A program made the translations under genes and the position numbers. From the NCBI RefSeq assembly GCF_040412425.1, contig NC_089741.1, positions 38,848,538 to 38,912,537 of the forward strand: a stretch of DNA of 64,000 nt, given 5' to 3'. The notes below the pieces were generated by a model. The model was not told where the DNA came from. It ran no database searches and saw nothing but the letters and a program-made list of their open reading frames with translations. Position 1 is the stretch's first letter. Every line of letters begins with the position of its first letter. Positions 22,876 through 33,725 of the stretch are shown here, piece by piece. The stretch comes from Macrobrachium rosenbergii. Taxonomy: Eukaryota; Arthropoda; Malacostraca; Decapoda; Palaemonidae.

Positions 22876-24875
22876 AGTGTCTCCAGTGGGAGCTCCTCTT
22901 TCAAAAATGTTTTTTTACAGCCTGAGAAATCATTTACTTCTCACTCAGGGCATATACAAGATAATTTAGATCGATTTCTTTAACAAAACTTAAAATTATA
23001 CATTAAGTCGGCATCGTCTAGCGTCACAAAAGCCGCAGGTAAACTGATACTATTTCTGCTAATAATTTGGAATTAATAACTGATAATATGAATTATAAAA
23101 ATCACAATTTAGCATAGGCTATATCGCAACCACTTCACAGAAGTTATCCATGTGTCAAATAGACCAATGAGTCACAATGAGGCCGGACAGGCAAGACTAA
23201 TTTTTGTGCATGTGCAAAGGATTAACGCCAACTAATATAAAAATACCATAATACGAAATATATACAAACCTACAGTCTCATCAAATGACTGAACAGTCTG
23301 TATCAGTCTACTAGTAAAATTTCATTTAATTACATAATGATATTGTTTCGTGTATCCGTTTCCTGCAAAAACTACTTCAATTAAAATATTTATCACTCAG
23401 CCTTCCACACTTACACCGTCGCGTTGATGAAACCACTACGCGAAAAGAAAAAAAACTAGATAAAATCGGAAAATCATAATCGAGCATTTTCTAAAACTAC
23501 CAAAACCTTGAAAGCAACAAGTTCTCCCCATTAAAATGACACTGTCATACCTTCCACCTTGGCCACATGTATTCGCGCTTTCTATAAACATAGACCAATA
23601 TTTTTTTCTTCAAACATAGGCACAATATTCACTTGATTTTTTTCAAAAGCGAGAAAAAAAAACCACACGGATAATGTTAACTCACGTCTACAAACAATTA
23701 AACAACTGCATTCCACTACAAAAAAGTATATATAATAAAAAAGTTGAACACTTACGTGAGATGCAACCCATGTGATTAAGTGAGGTGCAGGATTTCTTCG
23801 CCTAAATCGGTCTAGGAAACATTCCTGTCTCGTACGTGATCCTCGGCTGAAGACGTCCTCAAGAGTTCCTCCTGTAGGGTACTAGGATGTCGATCAAGGC
23901 CTTCTTTTGCACTTAGGATTCCCAACCTCTATCCTTTTTCTGAAACAATTTTTATTTCTTACGTTAAACCTTTTCTTTCACTCGTGGACGATTCAGTAGC
24001 TATACAAATATGGAAACCAGCAGTTAACATCAAACAATTTTCTTTTATTAGACCTATAAGTCAAACTTTCTTTTTTATGTAAACTGAAAACTGGCTATGC
24101 CCGAGAATTTGATCAAGCGTTCACTGTGTCACTGTCACATTTCACAATTACCATCATATAACGCTAACCAAAAACCAAGAACATTTTCCATAATGATAAA
24201 TCAGTCTAATTCAGGATGAAAAACGCTGTATCGAATTACTTTCAGTGAAGCTGGAAACGGCCGTTAAACTTTCAAACAAGGTGGTTAGGCAGTTAACTAC
24301 CGTCCGGTAATCAAATCACAACATTACTTGTCAATACAATCTTTCTGTTCATAGCTGATTTTGTTTCTCTTCTTAGGGTAGTTAAATCCAGTCAAATATT
24401 TCTTCTATTCACAGATGTCTTTTTTGTGAGGGCCGGTGGTTACGTACCCCTTAGAATCAATAGCTTTATCAACTGTATGATTATACATTTACATGGAAAT
24501 ACAACATATGTACTCATCAAGAATAACCGTAGATCGTCTCTAATCTAACACCTAAACTAATCTTGATAATCCTAGTCCAACCCACTTAAGATAAATGTCT
24601 CAAACAAAACCTTAAAATTATAACCTACAGCGTTCCAGACATAAGTGGAGATAAAAGGCCCACATTTTATTAATCTCATTGTTTTTAATATAACAATATT
24701 AAGCAAACGACACTTCTCCTCATCTGCATCCGATAAGGATCTTATCAAGGTGAACTATTTCCTCTATAACTCTTATCTCACAGTAGCAATCGCTCGATCT
24801 TACATATAATTATGAAGACAAATACGCATATTCAGCCTTTGCTTCTTTAAAATGTTCTCACATTGTTCAGTGCTT
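22875..24875. other. Unassigned AT-rich region, no supported gene
   Basis: No frame above 60 codons and no recognised family. A strong minus-strand donor consensus (CAC|GTAAGT) near 23756 follows a GC-richer stretch (about 23760-23900). It could mark a non-coding 5' exon, but nothing else supports it. Confidence 0.3.
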
Positions 24876-24879
24876 GTCC

Positions 24880-24957
<78 letters not shown>
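24880..24957. repeat. (GA)n microsatellite
   Basis: About 39 uninterrupted GA units. Confidence 0.95.
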
Positions 24958-24959
<2 letters not shown>

Positions 24960-25887
24960 CAAGGAAAGCCTAAGACTGTTCCAAACTGAAGATTACAACT
25001 CTGGATTAAGGAATAAAAGAATAGGCCTATACCCTAGTAACAAAACCTTCCTATTTTTCTTTTAAAATGACAAGTGTATTTTCCTCATGATAGTTTACCT
25101 TCGTCCCTCACAAAATCATATAAAAGAATATAAACATGGTAAACAGCCATTTTCATATAAAAAAGCAACAAACTAAAGGTTCCTTTCCGATTATGTCAGA
25201 ATCACAAACCGTGCAGGTTATGAACTTTCACTTTTAAGTTAAAACAGATGCATTCTAGCGTTACGTATGCAATGATCAGTAAAATTTTATATAAAAACAG
25301 TATTACGCTCTTAAGCATCACTGATCTTCGAGGGGATGAGACAATCAAGTACAAATGCTATATGCATCTTTTTACGGGAGTGTTGGCAGTTCTGATACTC
25401 TGAAATCGATAATTAGTGGTACAAATTCGCAATTATTCACAAATTTAAATGGAGTACATGTAGTCTATCAGTGATTACGAACCTTGTAAGATATCAGCTC
25501 TTATCACCTTTTATGTATAAGTTTACTGACAAATGTAAAGGGAGAGCAAATGAAATGATTCCGGCAAACTAGGCCTAGTGCATGCTGCGCACTATGTATA
25601 ATCCAATGTGGTGGGCATGTTGGAAATCACCTTTATAAGACTAATTTTTACGAAGTTATGTATTCAACAGCAAATTGCTCCATAGGGTATTTCACTACGT
25701 AAATGCCAAATTACCATTTTAACTATCGCCTAGTCTATTGAAGGCCTAGGCCTAGGTACTGATGCAGTTTCTAAGTCTGTAAACTGTAGATCCCACATTT
25801 GTTAATGTCAGCTTTTTTTTAGACATTTTCTCTTAGCACGCCGCTTGTTTTTTGGGTATGTATGTGTGTGTACTATATAATTTTATA

Positions 25888-25888
<1 letters not shown>

Positions 25889-25926
<38 letters not shown>

Positions 25927-25942
25927 TATAATTGCAAAGTAC

Positions 25943-26031
<89 letters not shown>
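25889..26031. repeat. (TA)n(ATGT)n(TA)n(GA)n compound microsatellite
   Basis: TA runs at 25889-25930, GTAT tetramers at 25945-25972, TA, then about 19 GA units. Confidence 0.95.
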
Positions 26032-26034
<3 letters not shown>

Positions 26035-26326
26035 GTGGAAACCAAGAAAATGGGCAATGAACGTTGCCAAGGATCCTGGAAGAGTAGAGAAGTATTTGGG
26101 AGTCAATGAGAAGAATAATTGTAGGATGACAGGATGACTGAAGAGTTACGGAGTAGGTGAAGCAAAAAAGATAAAGATAAAAAAAAAAGACAGATAGGGT
26201 TAGACAGATGGATGGAAAAGGTATTGGAGAGGAAGGACCTTAATATGGTGAAGTGCATGTCAAGCTTTTGAGAACCCTTTGGTGTAGATATATGAAGTTT
26301 GTAGTTAAAGTATGCATATGACAGTA

Positions 26327-26328
<2 letters not shown>

Positions 26329-26394
<66 letters not shown>

Positions 26395-26395
26395 T

Positions 26396-26432
<37 letters not shown>
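26329..26432. repeat. (TA)n(GA)n compound microsatellite
   Basis: About 22 TA units, then GA with two single-base interruptions. Confidence 0.95.
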
Positions 26433-26528
26433 CATGTTTGTAACGCACGTTGACGCAATTCTGCACGCATGAATAACGTGGGAAAATGAATGTTTACAAA
26501 TATCTATTCATATTTCATACAGGCACTA

Positions 26529-26699
<171 letters not shown>

Positions 26700-27034
26700 C
26701 AAATTTATTGTCAATTATTTCTTCAAACTTTCGTGTTCACTTTTCACGTTAAAATTAAAAACTTCACCAATAAATCTTTTAATATTCAAAAATCTCACTT
26801 TAAAACAAAACACATTTCACAACTACAACCTCTCATTCATTGCACATTTCCACAATCGTAAAATCACAACTTCTCTTTTAAAAGACTTTATGATCTGTCC
26901 TACTGTCAAAAAAGGTTCCAGCACCACACACACACGCACGTGTGTCTCTCACGCCTTATTCCAGCACAACTACTTCTGTACTTTACCAACCCCGCCACAC
27001 GCGAAACTGAAGGACGCAAATGCTGGTAACCCTG

Positions 27035-27038
<4 letters not shown>

Positions 27039-27094
<56 letters not shown>
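27039..27094. repeat. (CT)n microsatellite
   Basis: About 28 CT units. Confidence 0.95.
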
Positions 27095-27098
<4 letters not shown>

Positions 27099-27222
27099 TG
27101 CTGTCATAATAATAACGGCTCTCGGTCTTCCCACCCCTGCCCCCACCCTACCCTCCCCATGCACTCGGTCACTAAGATTCTTCTGTATCAAAAATTGTCT
27201 GTTTTGTAATGCAGAAGTGGCT

Positions 27223-27224
<2 letters not shown>

Positions 27225-27295
<71 letters not shown>
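27225..27295. repeat. (AAT)n microsatellite
   Basis: About 23 AAT units. Confidence 0.95.
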
Positions 27296-27504
27296 CCGAA
27301 TCAGTTTTATTTTACATTTTAAATATTTTCTTAGGCTCAATTTTTGGTGCACATGCGTGCATTGTTTATATATAAATACCTATCGCTTGAATTAATGCGT
27401 ATTTTTTTTAATATTTACAGAAAATATATTTTAAAAAATATATGATTATTACTTTCGATATCCTTTATTCTATAAATAAGTATTTACCATTAAACTCGTC
27501 ATGG

Positions 27505-27965
27505 AACATATGTATGGTCTAGCTAGCAAGTGCTTATGCTGGGTCCAACATAATATGTATGTCTAGCCCCTGCCTGTACTGGATCTAACTTATGTATGGT
27601 TCAGAAACCGCCTATGCTGGATCTAACATATGTATGGTCTAGCCCCTGCATATGCTGGATCTAACTTATGTATGGTTCGGAAACCGCCTATGCTGGATCT
27701 AACATATGTATGGTCTAGGCCCCGCCTATACTGGCTCTAACTTATGTATGGTTCAGAAACCGCCTATACTGGATTCAATATATGTATGGTGTAGTCCCTG
27801 CCTATGCTGGCTCCAACATATGTATGGTCTAGCCCCTGCCTGTACTGAATCTAACTTATGTATGGTTTACTTCCTGTGCTGGATCCAACATATGTATGGT
27901 CTAGTAACTTCCTGAGCTGGATCCAACATATGTATGGTCTAGCAACTGCCTATGCTGGACCCAAC
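27505..27965. repeat. Minisatellite, unit about 39 bp with a two-unit higher order
   Basis: Units alternate between ACATATGTATGGTCTAGC and CTTATGTATGGTTCAGAAAC, each followed by CCTGCCTATGCTGGATCTAA. There are about 11 units. The 69-codon frame at 27706-27915 is a repeat translation. Each unit carries CATATG or TTATG. Confidence 0.9.
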
Positions 27966-28159
27966 CCTTACTTCTTAAAAGGCAATGATTTTGATAAAAG
28001 TTGCTTTTTAATGTACGTTATGTAGGCCTACCAGCAAAAAAAAAAAGGGGGCAATCTGGCAGGATAAAAGTAAATAGATTTCTCACAATTTTCAGTTTGT
28101 GAAGGAAGAGTTAAACTTTTCAGTAAGATGAAGGTTCCACAGGAATTGAGTTAAGCTGA

Positions 28160-28435
28160 ATATATAATTTAGGCCCAAGGCCAAGCACTGGGACTTACGT
28201 CATTCAGCGCTGAAACGGAAATTGACAGTAAAAGGTTTGAAAGGTGTAACAGGAGGAAAACCTCGCAGTTGCACTATGAATTAATTGTTAGGAGAGGGTG
28301 GCAAGTAAGATGGAAGAAAAAGAATATGAAAGGAGGTACAGTAAAAGGAACAAAAGTTGTTGTTGCTAGGGGATGAAGGCACGCTGCAAAGAACCTTAAG
28401 TAATGACTACACTGTACCGCATGAGATGAACTGAC
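28160..28435 (-). repeat. Interspersed repeat, minus orientation, same family as 16885-17215
   Basis: On the minus strand it reads through AGCGTGCCTTCATCCCCTAG, TCCTTTTACTGTACCTCCTT, TTAATTCATAGTGCAACTGC, GAGGTTTTCCTCCTGTTACA, and ends in CCCAGTGCTTGGCCTTGGGC. I recall this as a very frequent decapod repeat. It appears near full-length, about 275 bp, with no tail SSR. A CRE octamer lies at its plus-strand 3' edge (28432-28439). Confidence 0.6.
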
Positions 28436-28568
28436 GTCAAAATGAGCTGGGGGGTTCCCCAGGAAATTTTAATTTTTTGAAGATTATTGATAAAGAATAC
28501 AGCCCATAAGGCAATTGAGATCCATTCTTCATTTCTCATGAAGTTTGCTAACGAACAAATGGTTTAAC

Positions 28569-28574
28569 TTTATT
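28569..28574 (-). terminator. Candidate poly(A) signal AATAAA
   Basis: Minus-strand AATAAA, about 280 nt past the stop of the exon-like frame at 28852-29124. In AT-rich DNA this hexamer is common, so it is supporting evidence only. Confidence 0.3.
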
Positions 28575-28851
28575 TCTATTTAATTATTTTTAACTCTTAA
28601 ATCATTCTTGGCACTATATCCTATTTGTCAGGATTTTTTTTTTCTATTGTACGGCAATACACTTTCTCTATCCAATCTACCTTGAACATTTAATGTCCTG
28701 GTAAATAAATTCTCTCACAAAATCCCTAGTAGGCCTATCTTTAAAAAAAAAACACGATACTGTAATTACAACTACAGTAGTTTGGCCTTTCTATTTACAA
28801 TCAAGGAATTAATGAGTTAATTTTGTTCCTGGCAGATTGAAGTATTCTTCT

Positions 28852-29124
28852 TTATGATTCTTTCGGGAATCCTAAGAATGAACAATTGAGGTTCTTTTTA
28901 AACATCTCTTCAACATGAAATGGCAGGGGATCTGCAGAGACCTTGGCAAAGTTCTTGTCAGGGCTCACCAGCCTTCCACATTCTCCACTTAAAATTTTTC
29001 CAAACTTTGTGGCCCTTTGTGTTCTTACAATTTTTTTTTCCTTTGTCCTCACAAGGTTATCTGAAGAATACCTGTCAGTGAATCTAGCTTCAATTTGTCT
29101 TGTTATTTTTTGTACGTAGCCTTG
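28852..29124 (-). CDS. Unidentified terminal-exon candidate, 90 codons
   Basis: A frame open from a possible acceptor (CATTTTAG, before 29124) to TAA at 28852. It begins QGYVQKITRQIEARFTDRYS and later contains CGRLVSPDKNFAKVSADPLP. Composition is mixed and protein-like, unlike the repeat frames elsewhere. Its GC content is higher than the flanks, and an AATAAA lies about 280 nt downstream. A second AG four bases inside (CAAG, before 29120) would start the exon with GC-TAC. That is the phase needed to follow the donor at 30237 and would give ..NRYL-G-YVQK... I do not recognise the family. It could instead be a fragment of an unknown transposon protein. The call rests on frame, splice consensus and poly(A) context only. 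Confidence 0.35.
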   Translation of the reverse strand, partial: QGYVQKITRQIEARFTDRYSSDNLVRTKEKKIVRTQRATKFGKILSGECGRLVSPDKNFAKVSADPLPFHVEEMFKKNLNCSFLGFPKES

Positions 29125-29850
29125 CTAAAATGAAACCTTTTTTGAGATGTAAGTGTTCCTAAAGGTGTCCTTATTTGCGCTCCACGTTATATAATGAGGC
29201 ATATTGAAAGACTTCTTACAAAATGCCAAAACTGTGAAGGGTCAGCACTGTTTGCCCAAATCGCTATCAAAGGTTGCTCTTCAAAAATTACCAGCCAAGC
29301 TCTTCAAAAATTACCAGCCAATCACTCCCTCCTTCAGCTAAACCTAATCTCTTTGGCAGGTGCATCATTTTGGGGGCGTCAACTGGCCCCCTCAAGACTC
29401 AACTTGGTCCCCCCAAAGCCTCAACTTGGCCCCCTCACCCCAAGCCCCAAGAAGTAACAGCATGTTTTCTTTTTAAATGTGCAATCATAAATAAAATTTC
29501 TCAGAAATATTATGTTTCTTGATCTTTGTCTGTCTATTAGCTACCCGTGATGATGAGATAAAACATAGAGCAGTGGGAGTACATAATTTTTGCTGAAACA
29601 TCTTGCTCATGTGGCTTCAAAAACACATAAAATAGTTTAAAACAAAAAAAACTCGGCTATTAGGCTCGCTTCACTGGGCAAACCATCTTTGCCGCCGCCC
29701 CCCCCCAACAAAAAATCCGAAATGGCGCCCCCTGCTCTTTGGTAGTAGTTTTTTTTTTTTTTCAACCTATGAAAGTTAACTGACACCTCACTCCAAAATC
29801 CCAGTGTTTCCCATCAGATGTTTTATTTAAAAAAAAATACTTTCCTTACA

Positions 29851-30144
29851 CTATTGGACTGGAACAGTCTTCCTGAGGAAGCTGTGCAACTGGAACCTCA
29901 AAAAGTTCATGACAAGATGAAATGCATTATTACCTGTAGTCAATTCACCTTGTAATTTTATACATTCTTTATATCTTTATCTATTTATTAATTTTTTTTC
30001 TTTTCTAATAACTGATCTTTTCTTTCTGAATCTTCTATTGTCTTGTAATTCTTTCAAATGAACGCCTTATTCTTTGGAAGCTTAAATATCAAGTCAATTA
30101 GCCCTTATGGGGTCATTCCACATGAATAAGGGTTTATCTTCTGA

Positions 30145-30213
<69 letters not shown>
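29851..30213 (+). mobile_element. 3' end of a non-LTR retrotransposon with (AAT)n tail
   Basis: The frame from 29851 reads LLDWNSLPEEAVQLEPQKVH then DKMKCIITCSQFTL and stops at 29953-29955. W.SLP.EAV..... is the usual last motif of many LINE ORF2 proteins. It is followed by a T-rich 3' UTR, AATATCAAGTCAATTAGCCC, GGGTTTATCTTCTGAATATA and a (AAT)n run (30149-30213), as expected when a LINE ends in a microsatellite tail. It is 5'-truncated and lies between two exon-like minus frames. Confidence 0.55.
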
Positions 30214-30214
<1 letters not shown>

Positions 30215-30236
30215 CAACAGTTAAATCAGGGCTCAC

Positions 30237-30402
30237 CTAGATATCGGTTGCTTTTATGCCAATTACGTATAGGCTGATCAGTAACACATGTATTCTGCTT
30301 TATAGCTTGGTACCTGCTATCCATAAGAGCCAGTTCCTTGGATGACATATTTCTGTTGTCAGTAATGCCCAGAATAATTATTGCAATTTCAAGCCCTTTT
30401 TT
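30237..30402 (-). CDS. Unidentified internal-exon candidate, 55 codons
   Basis: A T-rich acceptor (TTTATATTTTTGCAG) precedes 30402, and a donor CTAG|GTGAG follows 30237. Between them the frame is open with no stop, in phase 0 at the start and phase 1 at the end. It reads KKGLEIAIIILGITDNRNMS, then SKELALMDSRYQAIKQNTCV, then TDQPIRNWHKSNRYL. Composition is ordinary for a soluble protein. I cannot place the family. With the frame at 28852-29120 it would form the last two exons of a minus-strand gene whose upstream exons I could not find. Chance is possible, since 55 open codons flanked by splice-like sites do occur in AT-rich DNA. Confidence 0.35.
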
Positions 30403-33400
30403 CTGCAAAAATATAAAGAAAAATAATGTATTACAAATCAAACTGTAAGAGGAAAGAAAGATTACTCCATCAATCAGTAGTACTACATGGTAGGATGATG
30501 AAACAAAAGGATTTCACTTCATATATATATTTACATTCAACATTGGCACAGTCCAAATTACATATGTACAGACATAACACAAGCTATATACTGTAACAGT
30601 CTCTCTATACACATTCTTACAAGAAACTCTCAAAAATGATTTAAAGCACATTTAGGAAACCTATGGAAAATTATCCGGTATCATATAAGTAATCTTTGTA
30701 AAAATACAAACCATATACTTTTTTTCAAAACCCTACGAAATAGTTGAACTAAGTACTGTATACTGTACTTTTTTAAAAACACCTGTGCATTGATTATTAG
30801 AAACCGTGTTAACAAACGAACATTTTTATTTTTAACACATCAAACACCTCAACAATAGCCTTAACACATCTTGATTCAAGACACCTTTTTTTTTATATCA
30901 TTCAACCACCATAAAACGTGGGGTGATTTACCAGGAGACAGAGTTGAATCGGTGCTAAGTGAGTCTGTGAATAGAAAAAATGACTACTATTTGTGTTGAA
31001 TTTCTCATAATAATACAATGACGTATTTTAGTTCATGATTGTAAATTATCATACACTGTCCATACAGGGGCATACAGTACACTTAAAACACTGTTTTCTC
31101 CTTCCTGTACACAAAGAAACAAGGTCATTTGTATACTGAAATACTGCAAAAAGGAAAAATTAACATGATAATGTAAAGTTCAGCAAGGGTAACCAGCAAT
31201 TATGGAGTACAGTGTAGGAGTAATGCAGGGTTAAAATATGCTGTACTGGCATTTGTGCACATGAGAGAAGCACATACTATTTGTGGTTGTACTGGGGATT
31301 TACTGACCATAAAATTGATGAATTTAGCAACGAAGCCTAGAAACTCATCTATGATTTATCAGTTACCATGAAGTGGCACTGTAGTCAACTTCAAGACGAC
31401 ACACTGGACAACATGACACAAAACTGCTGATGGCACAAGTTTGTTTAGACAAGATTTTTCGAGGCCAAATGGTTTTGTAAATTACAGAAGGTTAAGTGTC
31501 TGAATTTCACATATTTAGTTTAAAACTCAAGACTTAACATTTACCATACCTAAGTATTAACTCGATAGTTTCTTATTTTCTGATTATTCCTAACGTGATC
31601 AACAACCAAGTGAAAATATGGATTCTTCATCTTATTCCCAGTTTTAGGCTATGTTTGCTTAATGACAGATAAAATATTTCATTTCACTAAGAATATTATT
31701 AACAGATCTGGTGACATATCTCTAAAACTGACTACAGCATAGTTCTACAAGACTGCCACTATGTATGAAACTACAGCGTTAGCAAGGTTAGCTCAAAAGC
31801 ACGCCTGGTTTAACAAGACTGATTTGTATAATAAACCAACAAGACTGATTTGTATAACAAGAAAAAACTTTTCTTAAAATCATACTTAAAAGTTAAAAGG
31901 CAAAAATGTTTGGATTTGACCTTTCTTTTCAGAGTTGAATCCAAATTTCTTTGCTTTACTAATCTGCTTATCATTGTACTGATTTTGCGACTGTGTGGTT
32001 TTCCCCTGACTGTTTCAACGTCCTCACTGCTTTCCTTACAAATCTACTTGAAAGATATGACTAAATAGCAAAACAGTATATATATATATATTCAGTCCTG
32101 ATTCTTTAAAAACATTTTTTCCATCCTAACATTAAAAAACTGCCAAGATGCATTAGACATCACAAAAGTTGATACAAATACCATAACGAACAAGAAAAAG
32201 TGCATAATGTATTTCACATACTGAGAATAGCACACTACTGAAATGTCGACACTCTTCAAAATGTAGTGGCGGCAGAACATTCTGATCAAATAATATGACA
32301 ATCAATGCACTGATGTTTTCAATCCATACAATAGTCAGATTTCTATGTCTGTTTCTAATTGGTGTTAGAAGGTCTATACATACAGTGGAGATTAAAATCT
32401 GTGTAATGAAGATAAGGATACAAAATTAGGTCATTACAATTCATACTTGACTTTGACTACAATAAATGGATCTTTGAATTTCACAGCATAAAATAGCCTT
32501 GATTTCAATCAAATTCTTGTGGTGCTTCTACTAACGCAAGCTTCATGAAAGCCACACAACACTCATAACGCTGTCCTTGTCACCGTATCACAATACAAAA
32601 AGGCTGGCCGAGATCTTTCATTATCCCTCAATTGGAATATCGACAGACAAGTCTCATCGTATTTGACAAAGAGTACGGCAATTCCTAAGCGACAAACAAA
32701 GACACAAAACCTGACGACAAGGCGTCACGAAACGAAAATGTAATGTTCCTGAACACGAATTAAAGATGTGGACTACTGGACCATGCAAGCTGAATTCCTG
32801 TCACGCTCTTTCTCACCTTAGGCAATAGGCATTTTATTTTCATCTCTCTGCATATCTGACTCAAAGACCTAAGCGGACACATTGTATAACTTCACACACT
32901 TAGACATCTTTCCTAATGTACAGCACGCTGAATGACAAGGGAACTCTCCTCCTATGTATAACAAGAAGTTACCTCATGCAGAAATAGTATATATATAGAA
33001 CCAGTGTGCACTTACATTACTTTGGATACCTTAGTTTTAACGGTTTTGTTATTGTTGGAATACGATACATTGTATATTTCAAAGCAACTCACTATAAAAT
33101 TAAAGTTCACACCACACACATTTAATATGTATGATCCAATCTTTATTCAAAGTTAAGGCCATACATAATACCTGCATTAGTTACAGTAAAGTAATCAGCG
33201 GCACTTAACAGTCTTTGATACTAGGACAGTGGGTAGGGAAATTTTTTTTTGTAAAATCGTGACATTCAGGGGGAATACCTGCCAAAATCTTGCTGGCCTG
33301 CTTTAAAACTATAGTTACCATTAATGAAGTTTTAAACTCGAACCCCTGCATACCAAGCCAACTTAAAAGGTAGGCTAGTAACTTGCAACAACCAGGCTAT

Positions 33401-33665
33401 TTTCAACCTCCCATGAAAATCATTTATGCTTATGTCTACAAAATGTTTCATAAACGAATGGCAAATTAACCTCTTCTTAAGTATATGGTTTCAGGGGGTA
33501 ATAAGAGACCCCATTTCTCATCCCTTATAGTTAATACTTATTCAGAATGTTTACAGATTTGGCATTTTTAAAATTCTGTAACTCCCAAACACAGGTAGTC
33601 CCTGCAACCTGTCTTTTGTTTAACTTTGTTAAAAGGCAAAAGATTAGGGTACATAAAAGTTGTAT

Positions 33666-33668
<3 letters not shown>

Positions 33669-33723
<55 letters not shown>
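33669..33723. repeat. (CT)n microsatellite
   Basis: About 27 CT units. It is the only long dinucleotide tract between 27.1 and 53.9 kb. Confidence 0.95.

Positions 33724-33725
<2 letters not shown>

Noticed and set aside
23756..23900. Possible non-coding 5' exon on the minus strand ending CAC|GTAAGT
   Set aside because: A single donor match in a slightly GC-richer patch, with no promoter, coding frame or next exon found.
27706..27915. 69-codon frame with repeated MYGL and CMV motifs, resembling a Cys-containing repeat protein
   Set aside because: It is one frame of the 39 bp minisatellite; unit length is a multiple of three by chance in this part, and it breaks outside.
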